Source: Alphaproteobacteria bacterium (GTDB taxonomy: Bacteria; Pseudomonadota; Alphaproteobacteria; UBA6615). Taken from it: a stretch of DNA of 35,883 nucleotides. Positions 24,522 through 32,893 of this stretch are shown here, piece by piece; the first letter of the stretch is position 1, and the number at the start of each line of letters is the position of its first letter. The notes beneath the pieces are model-generated. The model had not been told where the DNA came from, did not search any database, and saw nothing but the letters and a program-made list of their open reading frames with translations. The position numbers and the translations under genes were made by a program. The stretch covers positions 1 to 35,883 of the forward strand of contig JABJAG010000002.1 in assembly GCA_018666195.1 (NCBI GenBank), read 5' to 3'.

Positions 24522-25151
24522 CTATTCTGGCGGCCAGTTGTCGTGAGGCATCAGATCGAGCTGAGTGCCGAAACCGGGCAGTGCCCGAAACCGCTCCTGC
24601 CATGCCGAAATATTGGGATACAGGCTCACGTCATAACCCGCATCGGGCATGAAGGTGGACACGGGGTAGCAGGCGATATCGGCAATTGTCGTTCGCCCAC
24701 AGGCGAGCCAATCGTTCTCCCCCAGATGCGCTTCCATCACACCGAGCCCGCGATCACCGACTTTCTTGAAAAACTCATAGACCGGGCCCGGCCCTGCACC
24801 GAACTTCATCTCGAAACGCATCCGCGCGACCCCGTATCCAAAGAAATCGATGGCAAAGCCGATCCAGTCTCCCACCCGCGCCTCTTCCGCCCAGCCATCG
24901 GGACCGAACTTCCCCGTCTGCTCGATGAGGTATCGCAAGGTGTCGTGGCTCTGACGCAGGATCAGGTCCCCATGGCGCAGGGCGGGAACTTTGCCGAGCG
25001 GATTGATCTTCAGAAAGTCCGGCGCAAGATTGCTGCCATCCATCAGATCGACCAGCACAAACTCATAAGGCGTTTCGGTGAGGGCCAGCATCAGCGCTGT
25101 GCGGTAGGAATTTCCCGAGCGCGGGTGCGCATACAAAGTGTAGTCGGCCAT
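24522..25151 (-). CDS. Glutathione S-transferase family protein
   Basis: 209 residues with a thioredoxin-like N-terminal domain (YTLYAHPRSGNSYRTALML, with the N-terminal active-site Ser likely in RSGNSYR; KINPLGKVPAL with the cis-Pro; LRQSHDTLRYL with the Ser that binds the glutathione glutamyl group) and the all-helical C-terminal domain (LACGRTTIADIACYPV). Conjugation or reduction of small electrophiles, possibly in detoxification or catabolism. Divergent from the VOC-family gene. Confidence 0.9.
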   Translation of the reverse strand: MADYTLYAHPRSGNSYRTALMLALTETPYEFVLVDLMDGSNLAPDFLKINPLGKVPALRHGDLILRQSHDTLRYLIEQTGKFGPDGWAEEARVGDWIGFAIDFFGYGVARMRFEMKFGAGPGPVYEFFKKVGDRGLGVMEAHLGENDWLACGRTTIADIACYPVSTFMPDAGYDVSLYPNISAWQERFRALPGFGTQLDLMPHDNWPPE

Positions 25152-25243
25152 ATTCTATCTCCCAGATACAGACCTGCAGTATAGAGCAGACAATGTTGAT
25201 CTGGCGCGCCTAGGATCACGCCAGAACTTTCGGGAGCATGATC

Positions 25244-25675
25244 ATGGAACAACGTCTGAGTCTCATCACGCTGGGCGTGCGTGATCTCGTGCGCAGCCGC
25301 GCCTTTTACACCGAGGGTCTTGGCTGGGTCCCCTCCGAACTCTCCAACGAAAACGTGGTGTTCTACCAATGCGCCGGGGTCGTGTTCGGATTGTACGGCT
25401 GGGATGCGCTGGCCGAAGACGCAGCTCTGGACAGTGCTGAGGGATCAGGGTTTCGCGGCGTGGCGCTGGCTTACAACACACGAAGCCGGGAAGACGTCGA
25501 CGACGTGCTGGCCCTTGCTGCGCGCGCAGGCGCGACGATTGCCAAGCCAGCCGAGGAAGCGTTCTGGGGTGGTTATTCCGGCTACTTCGCAGACCCGGAC
25601 GGGCATCTTTGGGAAATTGCGTGGAATCCCGGTTTTACAATTGATGCAGACGGACACGTCACACTTCCAAACTGA
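25244..25675 (+). CDS. VOC (glyoxalase/bleomycin-resistance) family protein
   Basis: 143 residues. The first two codons of the ORF-track start (ATG ATC) are skipped because the SD GGGAG ends one base before it but stands 7 nt before the ATG at 25244. Two beta-alpha-beta-beta-beta modules can be seen, with LITLGVRDLVRSRAFYTEGLGW and DPDGHLWEIAWNP, the latter carrying the usual metal-site Glu. Enzymes of this fold include glyoxalases and ring-cleaving dioxygenases; the substrate here is unknown. Confidence 0.9.
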   Translation: MEQRLSLITLGVRDLVRSRAFYTEGLGWVPSELSNENVVFYQCAGVVFGLYGWDALAEDAALDSAEGSGFRGVALAYNTRSREDVDDVLALAARAGATIAKPAEEAFWGGYSGYFADPDGHLWEIAWNPGFTIDADGHVTLPN

Positions 25676-25710
25676 GCAGACACGAATTGAGTACCCCCGA
25701 ATTCAGCCTT

Positions 25711-26274
25711 TCAGATCTGACGGGAACGCCGCCAGTACAACCGTTCCCGCGTTGTGCGGTCGTGCACGAATCCTAGCTTTGTCAGCGTATGTATCGATGC
25801 GGTATTTTCGGCTGCACAATCCGCGATAACCGCGCTGGTTGCCGTGTCATGAAAGGCCCAGTCGATCAGCGCCGCACAGCCTTCCGCGGTCAGACCGCGA
25901 CGGCGATGAGCGGAAACAATCTGATAACCCAATTCAACTTCGCCTACCGCATTCGGTGGGCCAGTGAAGGATGCTGCGCCCACGATCATGCGCTCTGTTT
26001 CATAACGAAAGAGCCAGAGTCCCCAGCCAGCAGGATCTCGCGGCGCCGTCCGGCCCAGCGCCGGATTGGCCGCATCATCAAGCCGTTGAGCGAATGCCGG
26101 CAGCTTGGTCGCCAGATCAGAATCCGGAAAATCACGATGGATCAGTCCGCCAGCCAGATCAGCGGCAGCCTTGCGATCGGAGAGCAATGCGCGCGCGAGC
26201 TCACGCCCAACCGGCACCAACTGCATACGTGAGGTCTGGAGGGGTGCGGGCAGCGCGTCCGCCGGGGACGTCAA
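25711..26274 (-). CDS. GNAT family N-acetyltransferase
   Basis: 187 residues. RimJ/RimL-type GNAT: an N-terminal beta strand region (SRMQLVPVGRELARALLS), acetyl-CoA binding motif A GYQIVSAHRRRGLTAEGCAAL, and the closing AENTASIHTLTKLGFVHD. The start codon overlaps the stop of the zinc-finger gene by ATGA, so translation is coupled. Substrate (protein N-terminus or small molecule) unknown. Confidence 0.88.
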   Translation of the reverse strand: MTSPADALPAPLQTSRMQLVPVGRELARALLSDRKAAADLAGGLIHRDFPDSDLATKLPAFAQRLDDAANPALGRTAPRDPAGWGLWLFRYETERMIVGAASFTGPPNAVGEVELGYQIVSAHRRRGLTAEGCAALIDWAFHDTATSAVIADCAAENTASIHTLTKLGFVHDRTTRERLYWRRSRQI

Positions 26275-26450
26275 TGATCAGCAGCGGCGGGTGCGTCAGC
26301 CGCCAGAACAAACTGCCGTCCACAATAGGGGCAGTCGATTTCCGACTTTGCGCCCATATTGAGAAACACACGTGGGTGACCCAACGCACCGCCGCCGCCA
26401 TCACAGGCAAGTTCACGGCTGTTGGCTTCGATAGTCTCTGGCGGTTGCAT
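26271..26450 (-). CDS. CHCC-type zinc-finger protein (NDUFS6-like)
   Basis: 59 residues from the ATG at 26450, with AGGAG 10 nt upstream; the ORF track extends far further upstream through another frame. The zinc ligands are in LACDGGGGALGHPRVFLNM and DCPYCGRQFVL, giving the C-H-C-C set of the zf-CHCC family, whose mitochondrial member NDUFS6 is an accessory subunit of complex I. Such genes occur in alphaproteobacteria and may assist complex I assembly. An ATG at 26501 is a less likely alternative start. Confidence 0.85.
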   Translation of the reverse strand: MQPPETIEANSRELACDGGGGALGHPRVFLNMGAKSEIDCPYCGRQFVLAADAPAAADH

Positions 26451-26569
26451 GGCGGACGTGCTCCTGCGATCGGCATTGGACGCCGCGGGCGGTTGTGCCA
26501 TCGGCGTAGACGCCATACATAAGCGAAGCGCTTTCGCGCGACAATATGTTCCCGAACTCCGCAAGGCCC

Positions 26570-27541
26570 ATGAACAAACCAACGACAGTGATTGATCCAC
26601 AGCCAGAACACGCAATTTCCGCACGCGGGCTCGATAAGGTCTATCGCGCCGATGGCGGGGATCAGGTCCACGCGTTGCGGGCCGTCGACCTTGACATACC
26701 CCGCGGCGGCATCTTTGGCCTGTTGGGTCCCAACGGTGCCGGAAAATCGACTTTCATCAATATTCTTGCCGGGCTGGTCGTCAAAACCGGCGGCACCGCC
26801 TCCGTCTGGGGGCTGGATATTGACCGCGAGTCACGACATGCGCGTGCTGCAATCGGTGTTGTGCCCCAGGAACTGAACCTCGACGCCTTCTTTACACCCT
26901 ATGAGATGCTTGAAGTGCAGGCCGGATTTTATGGTGTTCCGCCAAAAGAACGGCGAACCATGGAAATTCTCGAACGCGTGGGTCTCGAAGACAAAGCCAA
27001 GGCTTATTCCCGCTCACTCTCCGGCGGCATGCGTCGACGTCTGCTGGTTGCCAAGGCGCTGGTTCACAATCCTCCCGTCCTTGTGCTCGATGAGCCAACA
27101 GCTGGCGTCGATATCGAATTGCGGCGTTCGCTTTGGGATTTCGTCAAGGAACTCAACAACAACGGCACGACAATCGTGCTGACGACGCATTATCTCGAGG
27201 AAGCCGAAGAGCTCTGCGACCATATCGCCATTATCAATCGCGGCAGTGTCATCGCCTATGATGACACTCGTTCACTGGTCCAGCGGCTCGACAACAAGGA
27301 ACTCCGGGTAACAGTTGCCCAGCCACTCAGCGCGCTGCCCGGCGCATTGAGCCATTTCACAGTGGAACTGCCTGACGACTGCACGCTGGTCTTCCGCTAC
27401 CGCACGAGCGAAACCGAAGTGCGCGAAATTCTCGCCGCCGTTGCGAATGCCGGACTGGTTATCGCGGACCTGTCGACCGAGGAGCCCGATCTGGAAGATA
27501 TCTTTCTGGAGCTCACCCGCGAGGCAACGGACAACGCATGA
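26570..27541 (+). CDS. ABC transporter ATP-binding protein (ABC-2 type, CcmA/NodI-like)
   Basis: 323 residues from ATG at 26570 (MNKPTTV), with AAGG 4 nt upstream; the ORF-track ATG at 26546 has no SD. Walker A is GPNGAGKST, Q-loop GVVPQELN, signature LSGGM, Walker B VLVLDEPTAG, switch His TTHYLEEAE. A C-terminal region (about 225-320) resembles the extension of drug/polysaccharide-export ATPases. The stop overlaps the start of the lipase gene (ATGA). The expected ABC-2 permease gene is absent from the window, so the partner must be encoded elsewhere or the ATPase was separated from it. Confidence 0.92.
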   Translation: MNKPTTVIDPQPEHAISARGLDKVYRADGGDQVHALRAVDLDIPRGGIFGLLGPNGAGKSTFINILAGLVVKTGGTASVWGLDIDRESRHARAAIGVVPQELNLDAFFTPYEMLEVQAGFYGVPPKERRTMEILERVGLEDKAKAYSRSLSGGMRRRLLVAKALVHNPPVLVLDEPTAGVDIELRRSLWDFVKELNNNGTTIVLTTHYLEEAEELCDHIAIINRGSVIAYDDTRSLVQRLDNKELRVTVAQPLSALPGALSHFTVELPDDCTLVFRYRTSETEVREILAAVANAGLVIADLSTEEPDLEDIFLELTREATDNA

Positions 27542-28536
27542 CGCGCAAGCGTATCCTGCTTGTTCTTACGGCCGCCCTGCTCGCAGCCTGTTCCCCGCGG
27601 CTTCAGGAGCCCGGCCCCCATATCCAGAACTCGATGCATCCCACCCTGACCAAAACCCACTACGTGACCAAAGACGGCACCCGGCTGCCGTTGCGCCGAT
27701 GGGGTCCTGAGTCAGCGCCACGTGGTGTGTTGCTGGCACTGCACGGGTTCAACGACTACAGCAATGCGTTCTCATCCATCGGGCCATGGCTGGCCGAACA
27801 CGGCATAGCCACGCTGGCCTATGACCAACGCGGGTTTGGACAATCCGGACAGAAGGGCATTTGGCCGGGCCACAACGTACTTGCAGACGATGCACACGGT
27901 GCGATCGCGGCCATTCGGGACAGCTATCCAGACGTGCCTATTTACGCATTGGGCGAAAGCATGGGCGGCGCTGTACTAATGACAGCGGGAAACCCCGAAC
28001 CTCTGAATATCGACGGCGTTATTCTTGTGGCACCCGCAGTCTGGGGCCGCGCAACCATCCCGGCCTATCAGAGAGCAACGCTCTGGGTGTTCGCGCACAC
28101 CATGCCGTGGTTGTCCTTCTCGGGCAAAGGCATCAAGCGGCATCCCTCTGACAATATCGAGATGTTGAAGGCGCTGGGTCGTGACCCCCATGTCATCAGG
28201 AACACCCGGGTCGATTCCATGTGGGGCATCGTCAACCTGATGGACGAAGCTCTCGCTGCCGCATCTTCGGTGCAAGCACCAGCACTCCTGATACTCGGTG
28301 CCCATGATGATATTGTGCCACCCGCAGCATCACGACGCATGATAGATGCTTTGCCCACCGGGCCCGGCACACAACACACGATCGCCGTCTACGACAACGG
28401 CTATCACATGCTGTTGCGGGATTTGCAGGGCGAAACGGTCTGGCAGGATATTCTTGGCTGGATCGACGACCCGGCGGCAGCGCTCCGCTCTGGCGCGGAC
28501 CACTCTGACCCGAAATCCAGGCTACCGAACAACTAG
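27538..28536 (+). CDS. Alpha/beta hydrolase, lipoprotein monoacylglycerol-lipase-like
   Basis: 332 residues. The N-terminus is a lipoprotein signal, RILLVLTAALLAACS, with lipobox LLAAC and acylated Cys at about residue 18. The hydrolase domain has oxyanion HG in LALHGFNDYS, nucleophile in LGESMGGAV (GxSxG), acid Asp in LGAHDDIVP and catalytic His in NGYHMLLRD, so the triad is complete. It fits the serine-aminopeptidase S33/lysophospholipase group. It is probably anchored to a periplasm-facing membrane and acts on acyl glycerols or lysophospholipids. Translationally coupled to the ABC ATPase. It ends 2 nt from the converging msrB stop. Confidence 0.9.
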   Translation: MTRKRILLVLTAALLAACSPRLQEPGPHIQNSMHPTLTKTHYVTKDGTRLPLRRWGPESAPRGVLLALHGFNDYSNAFSSIGPWLAEHGIATLAYDQRGFGQSGQKGIWPGHNVLADDAHGAIAAIRDSYPDVPIYALGESMGGAVLMTAGNPEPLNIDGVILVAPAVWGRATIPAYQRATLWVFAHTMPWLSFSGKGIKRHPSDNIEMLKALGRDPHVIRNTRVDSMWGIVNLMDEALAAASSVQAPALLILGAHDDIVPPAASRRMIDALPTGPGTQHTIAVYDNGYHMLLRDLQGETVWQDILGWIDDPAAALRSGADHSDPKSRLPNN

Positions 28537-28538
28537 CT

Positions 28539-28961
28539 CTAAGAGCCGTCCCCGGTTTTCGGTTTGAGGTCGAGTGAGGCAGAGTTCATGCAATAGCGCA
28601 GGCCCGTGGGCTGCGGTCCGTCTGGAAATACATGGCCCAGATGCGCATCACATCGTGAACATACGGCCTCGTTACGGACCATGCCGTGGGCCCGATCAAC
28701 TTTGGTTTCCACCGCCGTTTCGTCGACAGGGGCCCAGAAGCTCGGCCATCCGGTCCCCGAATCGAACTTCTCATCCGATGTGAACAAAGGTGCATCACAG
28801 CACACACAATGGAACGTTCCGGGGTCCTTGCTGTCATTGTACTTGCCAGTAAATGCGCGTTCGGTCCCGGCCTGGCGGGCGACCTGATACTGCTCCGGCG
28901 TCAGCTGGGCCCGCCATTCTTCATCAGATTTGGTGATTTTGGTGTTGTTTTCGTCAGCCAT
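28539..28961 (-). CDS. msrB: Peptide-methionine (R)-S-oxide reductase
   Basis: 140 residues from the ATG at 28961 ([10 protein letters not shown]) with GGGGAGA upstream; the ORF-track start is 16 codons earlier and lacks an SD. Zinc cysteines lie in CVCCDAPL and [10 protein letters not shown]. The catalytic Cys is in RYCMNSASL, and the family signature SGTGWPSFW is present. MsrB reduces methionine-R-sulfoxide in proteins. No signal peptide, so cytoplasmic. Divergent from the tRNA-Arg gene. Confidence 0.95.
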   Translation of the reverse strand: MADENNTKITKSDEEWRAQLTPEQYQVARQAGTERAFTGKYNDSKDPGTFHCVCCDAPLFTSDEKFDSGTGWPSFWAPVDETAVETKVDRAHGMVRNEAVCSRCDAHLGHVFPDGPQPTGLRYCMNSASLDLKPKTGDGS

Positions 28962-29002
28962 GGAAGTCTCCCCGCAACGCCTCGCGTTCAAAATGTCATT
29001 TA

Positions 29003-29191
<189 letters not shown>

Positions 29192-29302
29192 TTAAATCAG
29201 GGAATTAAGTCGCAATATGAGGCGTTAACCTCAATAGACAGTCCCACAATCGGTAGTATGGTATATTTCTGGGTAAAAAGTTCTCATCCGAATGGTTTCG
29301 AA

Positions 29303-29666
29303 ATGAGACAGAAGAGCGCCCTTGTCCTGACAGCCGCCCTTGCCGTAGCGATGGTGTCATTTGCCGCGAATTCGGCATATGCGCAGGTTATCAACCTGTT
29401 GTTCGAAGACCGCGCTGCAGACGTCAAGATTGGCGAAGAGTTTGAAGCCCTGAATGACCCCTTCGAGATTCGTTGGAGCGCCACCGGTGGCAAGATCACC
29501 GTCAGGCTGCTTGGCCCGGATGGTCAGCCTAAAATTGCTGGCGATCCGCAGTCCCGTCTGGACGACGAACCCCCCCATGATCGGCAAAATGTCCTTCGCC
29601 GGACCGGGCAAATTCAAGATCGCGGTTGACGCGAGCGGCCCCTGGCACATCCGGGTTGTCCAGTAA
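29303..29666 (+). pseudogene. Small exported protein, frameshifted at a C7 tract
   Basis: From the ATG at 29303 a Sec signal (MRQKSALVLTAALAVAMVSF...AYA|Q) leads into VINLLFEDRAADVKIGEEFEAL and a beta-rich domain (KITVRLLGPDGQPKIAGD). The frame goes wrong after RLDDEPP. A second frame of the same strand (listed as 29454-29666) continues with PPMIGKMSFAGPGKFK and ends SGPWHIRVVQ, which is protein-like and completes a compact beta domain. The switch lies in seven C residues at 29570-29576. Removing one C gives a single 120-residue protein. A strong terminator follows. Family unknown. As for the kinase at 17081, this may be a phase-variable tract, decay or a read error. Confidence 0.72.
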
Positions 29667-29709
29667 CCGCCGACGCCTTTCTGTCGCGTTCTAGTTCTTA
29701 TAATAATGA

Positions 29710-29740
29710 CCCTGGCCCCTCACGGGGCCAGGGTTTTATT
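29710..29740 (+). terminator. Rho-independent terminator
   Basis: CCCTGGCCCC, loop TCAC, GGGGCCAGGG (10-bp perfect stem) followed by TTTTATT. It lies 44 nt after the stop of the small exported protein. Confidence 0.95.
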
Positions 29741-29884
29741 GTTTGTGAAAGCTGCGTTTCCCAGAATCGTCACCTTGCAGCCACATGACCGCTTTGATCG
29801 CGTGTGACATTTGGAATACGGCGACAGTTTCGTCGTCTACAAACTGCGAAATGACATACCGCTGAAACAGCAAGTTGAGATACA

Positions 29885-30475
29885 GTGTTCTTGAAACGAC
29901 GAAAGACGGGCGCACCGAGCAGCCAAATGGCAGCCAAGGCCGACCCGCACGGGAAAACAGAAATGAACGACGTGGAACAGACCTCAGGCACTCCGGCCAG
30001 AAGCCTTGATGAAGTACCCCCGGTGCCCCTTTCCGGAGCAACACAGCGGCGTGGCACGGAACCGAACCGGGCAACACGCAGTGTCGGCGCGCGGATGACC
30101 GTAGGCCCGGGCATCAAGCTCAAAGGTGAGGTTTCCGACTGCGATACGCTTGTCGTTGAAGGAACCGTTGAAGCCACGCTGACCAGCGAAGTCCTCGAAG
30201 TTGCCGAAGGCGGCACCTATACCGGCAGCGCAACCGTGACGGATGCCGAGGTGCATGGCCGGTTCGAAGGTGAACTGACTGTCACCGGAGTCCTGCAAAT
30301 TCGCGCCACAGGTCATGTCACAGGCACAATCAAATATGGTCGCATTGAAGTGGAATCGGGCGGCGAGATCGCAGGCACGATCACACGCGACGAAAGCACT
30401 GGCGCTGCCACGTCCTCATCTGGACGTCCGACAGCCCCGTCAGCACCGCCCGTACGGAGCGCGGCTGCCAGCTAA
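29885..30475 (+). CDS. Bactofilin (polymer-forming cytoskeletal protein)
   Basis: 196 residues, GTG start. A disordered, Pro/Thr-rich N-terminal tail of about 65 residues precedes the bactofilin beta-helix core (about 70-165: GPGIKLKGEVSDCDTLVVEGTVEATL, then GGTYTGSATVTDAEVHGRFEGEL, RATGHVTGTIKYG), followed by a Ser/Pro/Ala-rich C-terminal tail. Bactofilins form nucleotide-independent filaments at the membrane and help place stalks, cell-wall enzymes or chromosome factors. The N-terminus begins MFLKRRK, which may act as a membrane-targeting patch. Confidence 0.92.
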   Translation: MFLKRRKTGAPSSQMAAKADPHGKTEMNDVEQTSGTPARSLDEVPPVPLSGATQRRGTEPNRATRSVGARMTVGPGIKLKGEVSDCDTLVVEGTVEATLTSEVLEVAEGGTYTGSATVTDAEVHGRFEGELTVTGVLQIRATGHVTGTIKYGRIEVESGGEIAGTITRDESTGAATSSSGRPTAPSAPPVRSAAAS

Positions 30476-30530
30476 GGGCCCCACCATGTCGGAAATGTGC
30501 GGCGAAAACGCACATAAGCAGCACTGCTGA

Positions 30531-30559
30531 TTGACTTGTGCGGCCTTGATTCCTACATT
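30531..30559 (+). promoter_or_regulatory. Candidate promoter of the DJ-1-like gene
   Basis: TTGACT (30531-30536), 17-nt spacer, TACATT (30554-30559). It would give a 5' leader of about 175 nt containing the hairpin at 30585-30610. Confidence 0.5.
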
Positions 30560-30584
30560 CCGGCCATCATTGACATCCCGGTAC

Positions 30585-30610
30585 CGGTCGTCGCGCACAT
30601 CGCGCGACCG
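30585..30610 (+). promoter_or_regulatory. Hairpin in the leader of the DJ-1-like gene
   Basis: CGGTCG-T-CGCG, loop CACAT, CGCG-CGACCG: a 10-bp GC stem with one bulged T. No T run follows, so it is a leader structure rather than a terminator. Confidence 0.45.
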
Positions 30611-30739
30611 TTCCCGAACGAGCAAACCAAATGGATTGCGCGCGCATGAACGCGTCCCAAAATTGCTCGCCACCGCCATACCGCTCTCCTCGGCTGACTG
30701 ATCGCCGAACCAGAGCGCCACAACTATGGAGTGCTTAAA

Positions 30740-31300
30740 ATGGCTGAAGAAAAACTCGCAATTGCAATCATTGCCGCCGCAGGATTTGCCGAAACCACGT
30801 TTACCGACACCCAGAAAACGTTGCTGGCCCAGGGCCGCAAGGTCAAGGTGATCTCCCCCGATGGCGGTCTTGTTCAGGGCTGGCATGACGGCGCCTGGGG
30901 CCATCATTTCATGGCCGATGAGGACATCGCGGAATCTCTGGCTGCAGACTATGCCGGACTGATTCTTCCCGATGGCAAGAACAGCGCCGATACGCTGATC
31001 GAAAACGTTCACACCAAGCGCCTGATCTCGGCGTTCATGGATGCCGAACAGCCGGTCCTCGTCGTGGGCGATGCCCTGCGCCTGCTGGTGCCAGCCGGTG
31101 TTGTTGCCGCACGTCGTATCGCCGGCGCAGCCGAAGTGGACGAAGAAGTTTCCCGCGCTGGTGCTGAACTGGTTGCAGATCAAAACCTGGTCACAGACGG
31201 TAACCTGATCACGGCCACCAGCGATTCCAACAGCGGCGCGCGTCTGGAAGCGTTTCTCGGCCTGATCGTTGAGAGCGAAGCCGTTCCACAGGCTGCCTGA
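30740..31300 (+). CDS. DJ-1/PfpI-like protein lacking the nucleophile cysteine
   Basis: 186 residues from the ATG at 30740, with GGAG 8 nt upstream. The flavodoxin-like DJ-1/PfpI fold is visible: LAIAIIAAAGFAETTFTDT (with the family Glu in FAET), KVKVISPDGG, YAGLILPDGKNSADTL and the elbow QPVLVVGDALRLL. In DJ-1/PfpI enzymes the elbow reads AICHG with the reactive Cys; here it is VVGDAL, so the nucleophile and its neighbour His are gone. The protein is therefore unlikely to be a glyoxalase or protease of the usual kind; it may bind a ligand or act as a chaperone-like subunit. It is a monocistronic unit with its own promoter, leader hairpin and terminator. Confidence 0.82.
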   Translation: MAEEKLAIAIIAAAGFAETTFTDTQKTLLAQGRKVKVISPDGGLVQGWHDGAWGHHFMADEDIAESLAADYAGLILPDGKNSADTLIENVHTKRLISAFMDAEQPVLVVGDALRLLVPAGVVAARRIAGAAEVDEEVSRAGAELVADQNLVTDGNLITATSDSNSGARLEAFLGLIVESEAVPQAA

Positions 31301-31327
31301 AGGGCTACTGCAAAGAATTAAGTGGCG

Positions 31328-31353
31328 AACGCCCGGCTTCGGCCGGGCGTTTT
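31328..31353 (+). terminator. Rho-independent terminator with UUCG loop
   Basis: AACGCCCGGC, loop TTCG, GCCGGGCGTT (10-bp perfect stem) then TT. It lies 28 nt after the DJ-1-like stop and next to the converging methyltransferase stop. Confidence 0.9.
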
Positions 31354-31354
31354 G

Positions 31355-32431
31355 CTATCTGCGTTTCTCGAAAGTGGCGATCAGGCTGGGGACGGGCACG
31401 CCATACTCTTCACGCAGGGTTGTACGAGAAATCGAAACAACGCCGAACCCCGAATCTGCCGCTAACTTGCGCAGGTAATTTTCGCTGTGCAGGTAGCGCC
31501 CGGAGGAACTGAGTTCCCAGTCTTCAATGTCCACACCCTCTTCAAAGGTGGCGATGAAAATGGCGTTGTCCGCCAGCACCCGCGCGAGTTCAACGAAGAC
31601 CGGCGCCAGAACACCCAGGTAGATCAGAACGTCAACAGAGATCGCAGCTTCTGCGCTTTCAGCGGGCTGGACGCTGAGCGCGTTTACCAGATCCTGCTCG
31701 ACAAGATCCTGATAGACACCTGTTGCTTTCGCACGCTCCAGCATAGCGGCTGACAAATCCACACCTGTCAGGCGTGCCGCCAGACCCTCCAGTGCGACAC
31801 CGGCCAGACCGGTGCCACACCCCAGATCAATTACATGCTCCAGACCATCGGGTCGGGCCTGCCGCAGCGCTCTGGCGACCTCCTGCGGGCCGGTATATTT
31901 TAGATTGTCGGTCAGATGGCTATCGAAGTGTTCCGCATACCAGTTGAAGAAACCAGACACATAGTCATCGGGTGCACGATCCGGCGAAGCCTCTTCTCCC
32001 AAGGCTGCGATCATGAAGGAAGGCCCCTGACGATCGGGCGCGATCTCCATACACCGCCGGTAATGGTGTAACGCCGTCTTCTTATCATCGAGATTGGAAT
32101 AGTACTCCCCCAGCAACCAATGGGCGCTCAGGCAATCTTCATCGAGGGCCAATGCGTGGGTAAAGAAGGATTTCGCCCGCTTCTCATCACCGTGGAAAAA
32201 CAGAGACGAGCCGACCTCGGTTATATGGTCAGCCTCGACAGCGTTTCCCTTCTGCGTGGCCGATGCGGCCTCATCGTGATTTCCAAGTTTCTCGAGCGCC
32301 TCAGCGTATTTTCGCCAGCCCGCAACATGCTCGGGCACGGCCTCAACAATATCACGAAATGCATTTGCAGCGGATCGGGCATCGCCCTCACGCAGAAGAC
32401 GATCAGCAAGAAAGAAGGTTTCAGAGTTCAT
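31355..32431 (-). CDS. TPR-domain SAM-dependent methyltransferase
   Basis: 358 residues from the ATG at 32431. The N-terminal half is a TPR-like solenoid (AANAFRDIVEAVPEHVAGWRKYAEALEKLG and the repeat HALALDEDCLSAHWLLGEYY, about residues 5-145). The C-terminal half is a class I methyltransferase: motif I VIDLGCGTGLAG, acidic loop LTGVDLSAAMLERA, then SVDVLIYLGVL. The substrate is unknown; in such fusions the TPR domain may recruit a protein substrate. It lies 98 nt after the small Tat-exported peptide gene on the same strand and could share its promoter. Confidence 0.88.
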   Translation of the reverse strand: MNSETFFLADRLLREGDARSAANAFRDIVEAVPEHVAGWRKYAEALEKLGNHDEAASATQKGNAVEADHITEVGSSLFFHGDEKRAKSFFTHALALDEDCLSAHWLLGEYYSNLDDKKTALHHYRRCMEIAPDRQGPSFMIAALGEEASPDRAPDDYVSGFFNWYAEHFDSHLTDNLKYTGPQEVARALRQARPDGLEHVIDLGCGTGLAGVALEGLAARLTGVDLSAAMLERAKATGVYQDLVEQDLVNALSVQPAESAEAAISVDVLIYLGVLAPVFVELARVLADNAIFIATFEEGVDIEDWELSSSGRYLHSENYLRKLAADSGFGVVSISRTTLREEYGVPVPSLIATFEKRR

Positions 32432-32528
32432 CAATCACGTATGCACAATGCAGTTACGCGTTCACATCCGCGTCGTCAGAATGCTGGTTCGAAATGACGA
32501 CAAATTATTGGGGCAATTGCCAGGGCAA

Positions 32529-32750
32529 CTACTTACACTTACCGCCTTTGCCGCCCTTCTTCCCACCACCGCCACTGCCACCAGGCGGGGGGCACGGGGT
32601 CGGTAGCACCTTCGCATTGGCGCTACGGTCCAGACGAACAATCGTCGGTGCCGCATAGGCAACGCCAGCAGCCAGCCCAAGACGCGCCAGTGCCTTGCGG
32701 CGGCTCACGCCGGGAGATGTGCTGTTTACTTCAATCGGTTGGTTTTCCAT
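32529..32750 (-). CDS. Small Tat-exported Cys/Gly/Lys-rich peptide
   Basis: 73 residues with AAGGTGAG upstream of the ATG. The N-terminus is a twin-arginine signal: SRRKALARLG followed by a hydrophobic AAGVAYAAPTIV and an ANA cleavage site. The mature part is only about 26 residues: KVLPTPCPPPGG, then a Gly/Lys run ending GKCK, with two Cys about 16 residues apart and a strong positive charge. Short Tat-leader proteins with tiny mature parts occur in alphaproteobacteria, but I cannot name this one. Export by Tat suggests folding, cofactor binding or modification in the cytoplasm, which fits the methyltransferase gene that follows only as speculation. Confidence 0.7.
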   Translation of the reverse strand: MENQPIEVNSTSPGVSRRKALARLGLAAGVAYAAPTIVRLDRSANAKVLPTPCPPPGGSGGGGKKGGKGGKCK

Positions 32751-32893
32751 GTCTCACCTTTACGCCAGTGGCCACATGCCACAAGGTCACGAACGATCCT
32801 CCCCCGATCGATCGTGTCATACTATATCGGGCAGCGTCGACCACGCAACCCGTTAAATATCGAAGTTCTCTTATTAAACAAGCAGTTACCTAT

